A stretch of DNA of 64,000 nucleotides from Lentisalinibacter sediminis (GTDB lineage Bacteria > Pseudomonadota > Gammaproteobacteria > Steroidobacterales > Woeseiaceae). Both the position numbers and the translations under genes were made by a program. The stretch spans positions 620,001 to 684,000 of the forward strand of contig NZ_JAPDRF010000003.1 in NCBI RefSeq assembly GCF_040706615.1, read 5' to 3'. Below, in pieces: positions 49,192 through 61,186 of the stretch; the first letter of the stretch is position 1, and each line of letters opens with the position of its first letter. The notes beneath the pieces were generated by a model, which worked only from the letters and a program-made list of their open reading frames with translations, did no database searches and had not been told where the DNA came from.

Positions 49192-50295
49192 TTACCGCAT
49201 GGTGACCGCGACCTTGCCCGTCGCCTTGCCGGACTTCCAGTACTCGATGGCAGCCGGGAGCTCGTCCAGGGAGAACGTCCGGTCGACCACGGGCGTCAGC
49301 ACGCCGTCTCGCATCAGTTCGCCAAGGCGGACCGCATCGTCCCGTGTCATGTAGGCAAGCATCGTGCCCACCTGCTGGTCGACGAACGGCGACATCAGCG
49401 CGGAATCGATCATCGGTTTGAGCGGCGCGAACCAGTCGCCCTTGGGACCGCCCACGATCACCAGCCGGCCATCGGGCTCGAGGACCCGCGTATTCGCCCG
49501 TACGGAACGGTTGCCGACGAGGTCGATTATGACGTCGTAGCGACGCTCGCCGTCCGTATAGTCCTGCTGCCGGTAATCGATGACGTGATCGGCGCCGATG
49601 GATCGCACCAGGTCCATCTTTCCTGCGCTGCAGACGCCGGTGACCTCGGCGCCCATGGCGTGGGCGATCTGCACGGCGAAGGTGCCGACGCCACCGGACG
49701 CGCCATTGATCAGGACCGCCTCGCCGGGCTCCAGCGCACCGTGATCCCGCAAAGCCTGGATAGCGGTAAAGGCCGCGATGCCGACGGTAGCCGCCTGCTC
49801 GAAGGAGACGTTCGCCGGCTTTGCCGCTACGGCGCCGTTTTCGCGGACGGTGAGATATTCTGCGAACGACCCGGCTGCGCCGCCGAAAACTTCGTCGCCG
49901 GACGAAAATCGCGTCACATCCGCCCCGACCGCCACCACGGTCCCCGAGAAATCCGCGCCGAGCCGTATGTCATCCGGCCGGCTCAGCCCGGTCATGAGCC
50001 GCATGAAATAGGGCGAGCCTGTCATGAAATGCCAGTCGTAGGGGTTGATGGCTGCGGCGGCCACCCTGACCAGCAACTCGTCGTCGGCCGGCACCGGCCG
50101 ACCGCGCCGCTCCAGGCTGAGCACCTCGGTAGTGCCGTAACATCGATAGACCCATGCCCGCATTGCGTCCCCGGCCTCGGAACCCGGCGGCGGCGTCGGG
50201 CAAGACGCCTCGTGGCTGAGCATGAAAGCGATGGCCGCCACCGTAACGACGAGAACGGCGACCGTTCCCGTCAGGATCTTGTAGCGGAGTTTCAT
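49192..50295 (-). CDS. Membrane-anchored MDR-family NAD(P)-dependent oxidoreductase
   Basis: This 367-residue quinone-oxidoreductase-type MDR has an N-terminal GroES-like fold (DELLVRVAAAAINPYDWHFM; GADFSGTVVAVG) and a Rossmann fold with INGASGGVGTFAVQIAHAMG. No catalytic or structural zinc Cys set is seen. It is preceded by a hydrophobic helix (KILTGTVAVLVVTVAAIAFM), so it may be tethered to the inner membrane, which is unusual for this family. Whether the enzyme faces the cytoplasm is unclear. The ATG at 50295 follows GGGAGAG. Convergent with the amidohydrolase gene. Confidence 0.83.
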   Translation of the reverse strand: MKLRYKILTGTVAVLVVTVAAIAFMLSHEASCPTPPPGSEAGDAMRAWVYRCYGTTEVLSLERRGRPVPADDELLVRVAAAAINPYDWHFMTGSPYFMRLMTGLSRPDDIRLGADFSGTVVAVGADVTRFSSGDEVFGGAAGSFAEYLTVRENGAVAAKPANVSFEQAATVGIAAFTAIQALRDHGALEPGEAVLINGASGGVGTFAVQIAHAMGAEVTGVCSAGKMDLVRSIGADHVIDYRQQDYTDGERRYDVIIDLVGNRSVRANTRVLEPDGRLVIVGGPKGDWFAPLKPMIDSALMSPFVDQQVGTMLAYMTRDDAVRLGELMRDGVLTPVVDRTFSLDELPAAIEYWKSGKATGKVAVTMR

Positions 50296-50404
50296 GCGGC
50301 TCTCCCGGGCGACCACGAAAGGGGGGACCGCTGCATTCTAGCCCCTTCGAGACGAAAGGAGTAACGGCACCGGCGGCGGGAGGCGACCACGCCTGAAGAA
50401 AAGC

Positions 50405-50737
50405 CTAGTCCGGCGTCAGCACGAACAGCCCGTACTGCTGGTCGCTGACCACGAGATTGCCCGACGGCAGCCAGGGGTAGACGCTCCAGGCGCCTGAGAA
50501 CTCGACTGCGTCGTCGTCCGGGTAGGTATCAAAGTACGCGATCTCCTGCAGCTCTCCGGCGGCGAGATCGCCGAATTCCAGTATGCGCAGGCCAGACGCG
50601 TAATTGGCCTGGTAGACCCGGTTGCTCCGCACGTAGAGGTTGTGGTCGATGGAGCGGGTCGGCGCCTCGTACGCAAACAAAAAACGGGGCGCATCGAGGT
50701 CCGAGACGTCGAACACATGGGTGCGCGTGGGAACGCC
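50405..50737 (-). pseudogene. C-terminal remnant of a choice-of-anchor-B family protein
   Basis: The frame reads GVPTRTHVFDVSDLDAPRFL and then RSIDHNLYVRSNRVYQANYA, SGLRILEFGDL and VVSDQQYGLFVLTPD before the stop. These are the last LVIVD-type beta-propeller blades of choice-of-anchor-B proteins, which are normally several hundred residues and exported. The frame opens only at 50755, where the XRE gene ends, so the N-terminal part and signal peptide are missing. It is a decayed gene end left beside the regulator. Confidence 0.75.
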
Positions 50738-50747
50738 GCGGCGCGAG

Positions 50748-51560
50748 TCACGAGGCTACCCTCGTGAAGAAATCCGCGGTCTTCGCATCCGTGGGATAGA
50801 ACGCTTCGATGCGGAGTTCGTCGGTCGTGACGTCCTGAGGCGTGCCGAAGGTCGACATGACGGAGAACAGGCTGAGCTCCAGGCCGTCTATGTTCAGCTC
50901 GAGGGGCAGGACGGGCAGCAGACTCTCCAGCACCGGACCCCCGTCCGCGACCGGCCCCGCCAGCTCGAGCAGTCGCGAGAACCAATTCTGCACTTTCGGG
51001 TCGTCGGTCGCCATCGCCTCGCTGCGCAGCCGGCGCACGAACGCCGGGATGACCTCGTCCCAGTTTACGATGAAGCGCCTGAGCCCCCGCGGATGCACGG
51101 TCAGGAGCGCGAGGTTCAGCGCGTCGTCGACGGCGACCTCCTCGATCATCGTCCCCGGATCGCCCCCCGCGCCCAGCAGCCTCTCCGCCGCCCGGTTCTG
51201 CATCCGCACGTTCCAGAGGCGGTCCACGACCACGGCCGGCAGCGGCTCATGGTGATCCAGGATGCGCTTCAGCGCCTGCAGCACCGGCTGCATGACCCGC
51301 TCGTCGAGCCCGCTTTCTCCGTATACCGGCGCGTAGCCGGCGGCGCGCAGCAGGACGTTGCGCTCGCGCAGCGGGATTTCCATGGCATCCGAGAGGCGCA
51401 GCACCATCTCGCGGCTGGGCGTACTGCGGCCCGTCTCGAGCCAGCTCACGTGGCGTTGCGAGACGTCCGCGGCCAGCGCAAGATCCAGCTGCGAGAGCTT
51501 CCTGAAACGGCGCCACTGGCGGCAGAGCGACGGAAAGTTCCGGGCTTGAACAGACGGCAT
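50748..51560 (-). CDS. XRE-family regulator with MmyB-like ligand domain
   Basis: The 270-residue protein has an N-terminal helix-turn-helix (QLDLALAADVSQRHVSWLET then GRSTPSREMVLRLSDAM) and a C-terminal MmyB/PAS-like domain (LPAVVVDRLWNVRMQNRAAE; IVNWDEVIPAFVRRLRSEA). Such regulators often control a divergent neighbour gene. The ATG at 51560 has GGGGGGAG upstream. The divergent gene 51683 encodes a small DUF2834-like protein, the likely target. The C-terminal end looks complete although a broken gene abuts it. Confidence 0.86.
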   Translation of the reverse strand: MPSVQARNFPSLCRQWRRFRKLSQLDLALAADVSQRHVSWLETGRSTPSREMVLRLSDAMEIPLRERNVLLRAAGYAPVYGESGLDERVMQPVLQALKRILDHHEPLPAVVVDRLWNVRMQNRAAERLLGAGGDPGTMIEEVAVDDALNLALLTVHPRGLRRFIVNWDEVIPAFVRRLRSEAMATDDPKVQNWFSRLLELAGPVADGGPVLESLLPVLPLELNIDGLELSLFSVMSTFGTPQDVTTDELRIEAFYPTDAKTADFFTRVAS

Positions 51561-51682
51561 AAGCACTCCCCCCGGAGCGTGACTATCCCCGCCGTGCCCT
51601 GCCGGTTCAATAACCTGCGAGGTAATTGCGGTCATCCACTCCCCCGAAGAGCATAGCGCGAAACTCAACCGAGGAGCGCGCA

Positions 51683-51997
51683 ATGAACGATCGAATAAGG
51701 CATGGCCGAACACTTGCCACCGTCCTGCTGATCCCGTTCGGCCTGATTTCGGCTTACGCCGTGTACCGGGTCGGCTATACCGGCATCCTCGCCCATGCGC
51801 TGGACGGCCCGGCAGGCTGGCAGCTTGCCGCGGATCTGGTCGTCGCGCTGGTGCTGGTTCTCGCCTGGCTGATACCGGCGGCCCGACGCGAGGGCCGCAG
51901 TCCGTGGCCGTGGGTGGCCGTGACACTTTTGCTCGGATCGTTCGGTCCCCTGCTCTACCTGGTCACCGCGAAAGAGGGGCGGTCCGGGGCCGGCTGA
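51683..51997 (+). CDS. Small membrane protein, DUF2834-like
   Basis: The 104-residue protein has three hydrophobic segments (about 11-33, 49-68 and 75-95) and an end WPWVAVTLLLGSFGPLLYLV that resembles DUF2834 proteins. GAGGAG precedes the ATG at 51683. It is divergent from the XRE regulator across 122 bp, a layout in which the regulator commonly controls the partner. Function unknown. Confidence 0.7.
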   Translation: MNDRIRHGRTLATVLLIPFGLISAYAVYRVGYTGILAHALDGPAGWQLAADLVVALVLVLAWLIPAARREGRSPWPWVAVTLLLGSFGPLLYLVTAKEGRSGAG

Positions 51998-52030
51998 ACA
52001 GCCGGCGGGAGACGCGGCGGGACGTCGTTG

Positions 52031-52291
52031 TCAGTCGTCCCCGTCTGCGCGTCCGTAGGTGCGGACGAGGATGGCGAGCGGCGCGAAGACCACCAGGACA
52101 GCCGGCGCGCCGAACTGCGCATACAGCGCCTCCATGTCGCGCCAGACCATGGCCGGCAGCAGGATGGCGGCTAGGCCGAGCCCCACCCCGAAGCAGGTGC
52201 GGAGGAAATTGGTCAGCAGGACGGACAGAGGGGTGTGCGACGGTTCGTCGCCGCAGGACGAGAGGCGTTGAGCGGGGCCGTTAATCGCCAT
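52031..52291 (-). CDS. Hypothetical small membrane protein
   Basis: This 86-residue frame has two hydrophobic segments, CFGVGLGLAAILLPAMVW and LYAQFGAPAVLVVFAPLAIL, and a charged end. No family is recognised. The ATG at 52291 has only a weak ribosome site and the region is short, so this is a moderate call. It is convergent with the DUF2834-like gene. Confidence 0.45.
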   Translation of the reverse strand: MAINGPAQRLSSCGDEPSHTPLSVLLTNFLRTCFGVGLGLAAILLPAMVWRDMEALYAQFGAPAVLVVFAPLAILVRTYGRADGDD

Positions 52292-52383
52292 GGCGATGTC
52301 CGAGGCCGGGAGAGCGATGTCGACTTTCGTGGCGCATGGGACCCTGTATACCGCGGACGGCGTCGTCGATGCTCTGCACTGTT

Positions 52384-52920
52384 TCACAATTCGCGCCGAT
52401 CCCCCGGTGACGGCACGACGAGACCGGCGATGGTCGCCGCCCGGAATCGGAATATCCGCTCGAGCTGGCGCCGCACCAGCGGCAGCAACGGCCCGGCCAG
52501 CGGGTGCCCGGGCAGTCGATAGGTGACCCGGTCGGTCATCCGCGTGCCGCCCTGCGCCGCCTCGAAAACATGCTCGTGGAACCAGGTGTGATAGGGCCCG
52601 CGCAGCTGCTCGTCGGCGAAGCGATGCGGCGGATCCCACACGGAGATGCGGCTGTGCCAGCCGAACGGCACGCCCCACAGGCGCAGGCGATACTCGAACA
52701 GTGTGCCCTGCTCGATCTCCACCGGCGTCGGCGTCACGATGCGGAAGCCGAGTTCGGGCGGTGTGATGCGCTCGAGGTTCTCGACATCGGTGAAGAAGGG
52801 AAACACGTCGGCGACCGGCAGGCGGAACCAGGTCTGAGTCTCCAGCCGATGCTCACCGCGGCCGAGGCGCGTGTGCCGGATGGCTGGGTTATAGTCGGTC
52901 GTCGGATGCGCTGGCTTCAT
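52384..52920 (-). CDS. SRPBCC (START/polyketide cyclase-like) domain protein
   Basis: The 178-residue protein follows the SRPBCC pattern: a first strand with TQTWFRLPVADVFPFFTDVE, NLERITPPELGFRI, a central WDPPHRFADEQLRGPYHTWF and VTYRLPGHPLAGPLL leading into the long C-terminal helix. These folds bind hydrophobic ligands; related proteins are often found beside NAD-dependent epimerases. The partner here is unknown. It is divergent from a small gene at 52959 on the plus strand. Confidence 0.82.
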   Translation of the reverse strand: MKPAHPTTDYNPAIRHTRLGRGEHRLETQTWFRLPVADVFPFFTDVENLERITPPELGFRIVTPTPVEIEQGTLFEYRLRLWGVPFGWHSRISVWDPPHRFADEQLRGPYHTWFHEHVFEAAQGGTRMTDRVTYRLPGHPLAGPLLPLVRRQLERIFRFRAATIAGLVVPSPGDRREL

Positions 52921-52958
52921 ACCGGGAGTGCTGCGGACGGATGGAAGGCGGGGAACTC

Positions 52959-53117
52959 ATGATCCTCGGCAAATTGCTGCTGACGTTCGGCGTTCTGTTG
53001 GGCGCACCGCTGTGGCAGTTGTACACCTTGAGAAAGGAGCGGCTCCGCCGCAGCAAAGGTACAGGGAGCCCGGTCGCCAGCGCGGTCTCGAATGCGAGAC
53101 CGATGCGCTCCGGCTGA
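52959..53117 (+). CDS. Small single-helix membrane protein
   Basis: The 52-residue frame reads MILGKLLLTFGVLLGAPLWQ followed by a basic tail (TLRKERLRRSKG). One hydrophobic helix followed by Arg/Lys residues suggests an inner-membrane small protein. The ATG at 52959 has GGCGGGGAA upstream. It is too short for homology by eye and lies tail to tail with metH. Confidence 0.45.
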   Translation: MILGKLLLTFGVLLGAPLWQLYTLRKERLRRSKGTGSPVASAVSNARPMRSG

Positions 53118-53129
53118 CGAACGGCGCCA

Positions 53130-56834
<3,705 letters not shown>

Positions 56835-56836
56835 GG

Positions 56837-57751
56837 TCAGGCCGCCGTCGCGCGCTGCGGACGCACGCCCAGCGCATGGCAGATGGCGTAGGTCAGCTCG
56901 GAGCGGTTCAGGGTATAGAAGTGGAATTCGCGCACGCCGTAGCGCTCGAGTTCGCGGGCCTGCTCGATGGCCACGCTGGCGGCGATGAGCTGGCGCGTCT
57001 CCTCGTCGTCGTCCAGACCGTCGAAGCGGTGCACCAGCCAGTCGGGCACCGTCGCCCCGCAGCCCTCGGCGAAGCGTTGCAGCTGGGGGAAGCGGGTGAT
57101 CGGCAGTATGCCGGGAACGATCGGCGCGGTGACGCGTGCAGCCGCGCAACGGTCGCGGAAGCGCAGGAAGTCCTCGATGTCGAAGAAGAACTGGGTGATG
57201 GCGCGGCTTGCGCCGGCGTCCAGTTTTCGCTTCAGGTTGTCCAGGTCGAAGGCGGCGGACGGCGCCTCCGGATGCACCTCCGGATAGGCCGCCACGGAGA
57301 CGTCGAAGTCGGCCACCCGCTTCAGACCTGCCACCAGGTCCGCCGCGTAGGCATAGCCCTCGGGATGGGGCGTGTAGCCGTCACTGTCCTTCGGCGGGTC
57401 GCCCCTGAGTGCCACGATGTGGCGCACGCCGATGTCCCAGTACCGGCGGGCGATGTCGTCGATCTCGCCACGGCTCGCACCGACGCAGGTGAGGTGCGGC
57501 GCCGCCGTCAGGTCGGTCTCGCGCAGGATGCGGCTGACGATGCCGTGGGTGCGCTCCCGGGTGGAACCGTCGGCGCCGTAGGTGACGGAGACGAAGCGGG
57601 GGCGCAGCGGCGCGAGCCGCTCGATCGAGCGCCACAGCGTCTGCTCCATCTTCTCGCTGCCAGGCGGGAAGAACTCGAAGGAGACCGCGACGTCCGGGAC
57701 GCTACCTCCGGCAGCCGGCCCGGGTGTGATGGGTGTCTGTGTCATTGCCAT
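56837..57751 (-). CDS. metF: 5,10-Methylenetetrahydrofolate reductase
   Basis: This 304-residue FAD enzyme makes the 5-methyl-THF used by the adjacent MetH. Typical motifs are VSFEFFPPGSEKMEQTLWRS, FVSVTYGADGSTRERTHG, ALRGDPPKDSDGY and AITQFFFDIEDFLRFRDRCA. Two starts are possible: ATG 57751 or ATG 57745 (MTQTP). The latter overlaps the stop of a tiny upstream frame. A tandem GATC-repeat leader precedes it. It is the middle gene of the ArsR fusion-metF-metH unit. Confidence 0.96.
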   Translation of the reverse strand: MAMTQTPITPGPAAGGSVPDVAVSFEFFPPGSEKMEQTLWRSIERLAPLRPRFVSVTYGADGSTRERTHGIVSRILRETDLTAAPHLTCVGASRGEIDDIARRYWDIGVRHIVALRGDPPKDSDGYTPHPEGYAYAADLVAGLKRVADFDVSVAAYPEVHPEAPSAAFDLDNLKRKLDAGASRAITQFFFDIEDFLRFRDRCAAARVTAPIVPGILPITRFPQLQRFAEGCGATVPDWLVHRFDGLDDDEETRQLIAASVAIEQARELERYGVREFHFYTLNRSELTYAICHALGVRPQRATAA

Positions 57752-57756
57752 GATTT

Positions 57757-57815
57757 CATTGATCCTTGAGTTCCGGATCCTTCAGTCTCGATCCTTCGGT
57801 TTTCGATCTTTCAGG
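57757..57815. repeat. Degenerate 14-15 bp tandem repeat before metF, with a five-codon frame
   Basis: Four units with the core GATC(C/T)TT(C/G) are spaced 14-15 bases apart (57757, 57772, 57787, 57801). On the minus strand each gives AAGGATC-like sequence. The last AAGGA is followed by ATG-AAA-TCA-TGG-CAA-TGA, a five-codon frame whose TGA overlaps the second possible ATG of metF. The repeats span the gap from the ArsR-fusion stop to metF. Confidence 0.5.
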
Positions 57816-58716
57816 CGACCTGCCGTTGTGCCGACGTTGCGACGGAAACCAGCCAGGCCGGCTGTCGCGCCGGCACCGGGCGCGGCCGGCCGAGGGCGAG
57901 TCCGGCTTCTCCGGCCAGCCGGGCGATCCAGCGCGCCCGGGCCTCGGCGGAGGCTCCAACACTCTCTTCGGCCGAGCCGCCTGCGAGCGGCTCGATCAGG
58001 AGCAGCCGCCCGCCGGGCGCCAGCACCCGCGCGGCCTCGGCCACCGCCTGCTCCGGGGTGCGCGAATGGCCGAGTACCTCGTCCAGGATGACCGTGTCGA
58101 ACGTGTCGTCGGCGAAGTCCAGCCGATGCGCGTCGCCGGCACGGATGGTGCAATTGCCGAGACCGGCCACGGCCAGTTCGGCCCGCGCCTGACGGCGCAG
58201 GTCGCCGTCGATGTCGACGCCCACCGCCCGGCTGGCGCGGCGGCCGAGCAGCTTGAGCATGCGCGCGCTGCCGGTACCGATATCCAGCAGGCGACCAACC
58301 GGCGCCGTCAGCACCGTATCCAGCACGGCCCGGTGCAGCCCGCGCTCCGCCTCGGTCAGCGGCGCTGCTTCCGGCTCGACGGCCGCCCGCCGCTCGGCCT
58401 CCGCGAGTTCCGCATCCCGGGCGAGCTCCGGCGCCTCGGCCGGCACCAGTTCCAGCAGCTTGCGCACGCGCACGGCGCCGGGGCCCGAGGCGGGGGTGCG
58501 GTAGTAGATCCAGTGGCCGTCCCGGAAACGTTCCAGCAGGCCCGCTTCGCAGAGCAGCTTCAGGTGGCGGGAGATGCGCGGCTGACTCTGGCCGAGCACA
58601 CGCACCAGCTCGGAGACGGTGCTCTCCCCCCGATGGCACAGCGCCAGCAGACGCAGGCGGGTGGGCTCGGCCACCGCCTTCAGCGCTCGCAGGGTTTCCT
58701 CGAAGGGATCCGCCAC
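57811..58716 (-). CDS. ArsR-family regulator fused to a SAM-dependent methyltransferase domain
   Basis: The 301-residue protein has an N-terminal winged helix (RLRLLALCHRGESTVSELVR, QSQPRISRHLKLLCEAGLLE) and a C-terminal class I methyltransferase domain with RLLDIGTGSARMLKLLG and VGVDIDGDL. ArsR-type SahR regulators of the methionine cycle sense S-adenosylhomocysteine, and fused methyltransferase-like domains occur in relatives, so SAM/SAH sensing is an informed inference. I chose the GTG at 58716 with GGAG upstream over a TTG at 58737. It heads the metF-metH operon, and a perfect palindrome lies 25 bases upstream. Confidence 0.85.
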   Translation of the reverse strand: MADPFEETLRALKAVAEPTRLRLLALCHRGESTVSELVRVLGQSQPRISRHLKLLCEAGLLERFRDGHWIYYRTPASGPGAVRVRKLLELVPAEAPELARDAELAEAERRAAVEPEAAPLTEAERGLHRAVLDTVLTAPVGRLLDIGTGSARMLKLLGRRASRAVGVDIDGDLRRQARAELAVAGLGNCTIRAGDAHRLDFADDTFDTVILDEVLGHSRTPEQAVAEAARVLAPGGRLLLIEPLAGGSAEESVGASAEARARWIARLAGEAGLALGRPRPVPARQPAWLVSVATSAQRQVA

Positions 58717-58740
58717 GGTAGGCTCCAAAAGATTCAATAT

Positions 58741-58756
58741 ATAAAGATATCTTTAT
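58741..58756. promoter_or_regulatory. Perfect 16-bp palindrome, candidate ArsR operator
   Basis: ATAAAGATATCTTTAT is exactly self-complementary and sits in an AT-rich island of an otherwise GC-rich region, 24 bases upstream of the GTG start of the ArsR fusion gene. ArsR-family dimers bind such short AT-rich palindromes, so autoregulation of the metF-metH operon is likely. Not tested; a hslO terminator role is excluded because hslO is transcribed away on the same strand with its end at 58858. Confidence 0.65.
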
Positions 58757-58857
58757 CTTTATTGCCAACCAGTCTAGCGCACCTTCCCGGCGCTGTCTCG
58801 ACCAATTTGAAATAAGGGGGATAAAAGGGCGACGGAGCGCGAAGGGCCCGCGCCGCG

Positions 58858-59730
58858 TCAGTGGATGCGGGACGATGCCCGCTGGCCGCCGACAGAGAAC
58901 AGGCGCTCGACGTCGATCGCGTCGAGCCGGCGCTCCCGGTTGCAGAATTCGCAGGTGGCCCGGATCTCGCCCTGCTCCTCCAGCGTCTCGCGCACCTCAT
59001 CCTCACCCAGCAGGCGCAGCGCACGCTCGACCCGCTCGATGGAACAGCGGCACTCGAACCGGGTAGTGCGCGGCCGAAAGGCCCGCACGTCGTCTTCGGC
59101 GAACAACTTGCCGAGCAGCTCCGTGCCGATGCCGCCCCGCATCTCGTCCAGCCTCAGCGTATCGGCCATGAATCCCAGGCGCCGCCAGTCATCCTCCGGC
59201 AGGGGCGCCGCCGCGTCGGGCACCCGCTGCAGCAGCAGCCCGGCTGCGCAGTCTCCGTCGGCCATCAGCCACAGGCGGGTCGGCAGCTGCACCGAGCGCT
59301 CGAAGTAGCCCTCCAGGCAGGCGGCGAGCGACTCGCCGCTCGCATCGACGATGCCCTGGTAGCGGTCGGCCAGCACGCTCGACTCCACCGTCATCGCGCA
59401 GCGCGCACCCCGCGAGAGTTCCGCGAACCCGGCCTCCGGCGACACGTCCCGCGCCAGCGCCATGCCGCGCAGGTGCAGCTCGTTGGTGGACTGGACGACG
59501 AGCAGCTCGAGCGGCCCGTCGCCGGAAAGCTGCAGCGTGAGCTGGCCGTCGAACTTCAGCGAGTTGGCGATGAGCGCGGCGGCCGCGCTGGCCTCGCCGA
59601 GGACCCGGCCGACCGGCGGCTGGTAATCGTGGGTGCCGGACAGCTCCCGCCAGGTCTCGGCGAGATGCACGAGCGCACCGCGCACCGGCAGATGCTCGAA
59701 CAGGAATGGTTGCAGCACGTCCCGGCTCAA
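58858..59730 (-). CDS. hslO: Redox-regulated chaperone Hsp33
   Basis: Hsp33 is a cytoplasmic holdase switched on by oxidation of a four-Cys zinc centre. The Cys are present at the C-terminus as ECRCSIER and ATCEFCNR. The N-terminal domain (FLFEHLPVRGALVHLAETWR; DGQLTLQLSGDGPLELLVVQ) is typical. The 290-residue length is normal. It starts with TTG at 59730 or GTG at 59718, 6 bases after the gatB stop, so it may be cotranscribed with gatCAB. Confidence 0.95.
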   Translation of the reverse strand: MSRDVLQPFLFEHLPVRGALVHLAETWRELSGTHDYQPPVGRVLGEASAAAALIANSLKFDGQLTLQLSGDGPLELLVVQSTNELHLRGMALARDVSPEAGFAELSRGARCAMTVESSVLADRYQGIVDASGESLAACLEGYFERSVQLPTRLWLMADGDCAAGLLLQRVPDAAAPLPEDDWRRLGFMADTLRLDEMRGGIGTELLGKLFAEDDVRAFRPRTTRFECRCSIERVERALRLLGEDEVRETLEEQGEIRATCEFCNRERRLDAIDVERLFSVGGQRASSRIH

Positions 59731-59736
59731 CGCGCG

Positions 59737-61176
59737 TCAGTCCCCATCCAGCGCGGCTTTCAGCAGGCGATTGACCTCGCCGGGGTTGGCCTTGCCCTTC
59801 GTTGCCTTCATCACCTGGCCGACGAAGAACCCGATCACCTTGGTCTTGCCGCCCCGGTATTGCTCCACCTGCTCCGGGTTGGCGGCCAGCACTTCCTGCA
59901 CGATGCGCTGTATCTCGCCGCTGTCGGTAATCTGCTTCAGCCCTTTCGCCCCGATGACCGCGTCCGCATCGCCCTCGCCCGCCCACATGGCCTCGAAGAC
60001 CTGCTTGGCGAGCTTGCCGGACAGGGTGCCGTCGGCGATGCGATCGAGCAGTTGCGCCAGACCGGCCGGCACGATTCGGCTCGCCATGATATCCAGGCCG
60101 TCCCGGTTCAGCGCCGCGGAGAGTTCGCCGAGCACCCAGTTGGCCACGGCCTGGCCGTCGCTGCCGCCGGCGGCCGCCACCGCCTCGAAATAATCGGCGA
60201 GCGCCGGGGAACCGGCCAGCACCACGGCATCGTCCGCCTTGACGCCGTATTGCTCGCCCAGCCGCCGGCGCTTGGCATCCGGCAGCTCCGGCAGGGTCTC
60301 CCGTACCGTCTCGATGAGCGCCTCGTCGATCTCCACCGGCAGCAGGTCCGGGTCCGGGAAATAGCGGTAGTCGTTGGCCTCTTCCTTGGTGCGCATCGGC
60401 CGGGTCTCGTCCCGCTCGGCATCGTACAGGCGGGTCTCCTGCACGACGGCGCCGCCGTCCTCCAGCACCTCGATCTGGCGCTCCACCTCGAAGTTGATCG
60501 CGCGTTCGAGGAAACGGAACGAGTTCAGGTTCTTCAGCTCGGTGCGGGTGCCGAGCTTCTCGTCCCCGCTGCGCCGCACGGAGACGTTGGCATCGCAGCG
60601 GAACGAGCCCTCCTGCATGTTGCCATCGCAGATGTCGAGATAGCGGACCAGGGTGTGCATGGCCTTCATGTAGGCCGCGGCTTCCTTCGCCGAGCGCAGC
60701 TCGGGCTCGGAGACGATCTCGAGCAGCGGCGTGCCCGCCCGGTTCAGGTCGATGCCGGTGAGGCGCTCGAAACCCTCGTGCACGGACTTGCCGGCGTCCT
60801 CCTCCAGGTGCGCCCGGGTGAGGCCGATGCGGCGCACCTCGCCGTCTTCCGTGACAATCTCCAGCGAACCGCCGGTGACGATCGGCAGCTCGTACTGGCT
60901 GATCTGGTAGCCCTTCGGCAGGTCAGGATAGAAGTAATTCTTGCGGGCGAAGACGCTGCGCGGCGCGATGGTGGCGCCGACGGCCAGACCGAATTTCACC
61001 GCCATCGCGACCGCACCCCGGTTCAATACCGGCAGCACGCCCGGGTAGCCCAGATCCACCAGACAGGCCTGGGTGTTCGCCTCCGCGCCGTAGCGGGTGG
61101 GCGCGCCGGAGAAGATCTTGCTCTCCGTCGCGAGCTGCGCGTGGATCTCCAGGCCGATGACCGTCTCCCAGCTCAT
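59737..61176 (-). CDS. gatB: Asp/Glu-tRNA amidotransferase subunit B
   Basis: GatB is the kinase/tRNA-binding subunit that activates Glu-tRNA(Gln) or Asp-tRNA(Asn). Motifs include ETVIGLEIHAQLATESKIFS, KNYFYPDLPKGYQISQYELP and RCDANVSVRRSGDEKLGTR. The C-terminal tail domain is present (VNRLLKAALDGD at the end). The 479 residues match the family. It follows gatA by 10 bp. The tRNA-Gln gene in this window may be a substrate if no GlnRS is present, but this cannot be judged here. Confidence 0.97.
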   Translation of the reverse strand: MSWETVIGLEIHAQLATESKIFSGAPTRYGAEANTQACLVDLGYPGVLPVLNRGAVAMAVKFGLAVGATIAPRSVFARKNYFYPDLPKGYQISQYELPIVTGGSLEIVTEDGEVRRIGLTRAHLEEDAGKSVHEGFERLTGIDLNRAGTPLLEIVSEPELRSAKEAAAYMKAMHTLVRYLDICDGNMQEGSFRCDANVSVRRSGDEKLGTRTELKNLNSFRFLERAINFEVERQIEVLEDGGAVVQETRLYDAERDETRPMRTKEEANDYRYFPDPDLLPVEIDEALIETVRETLPELPDAKRRRLGEQYGVKADDAVVLAGSPALADYFEAVAAAGGSDGQAVANWVLGELSAALNRDGLDIMASRIVPAGLAQLLDRIADGTLSGKLAKQVFEAMWAGEGDADAVIGAKGLKQITDSGEIQRIVQEVLAANPEQVEQYRGGKTKVIGFFVGQVMKATKGKANPGEVNRLLKAALDGD

Positions 61177-61186
61177 GGGCGCCTCC

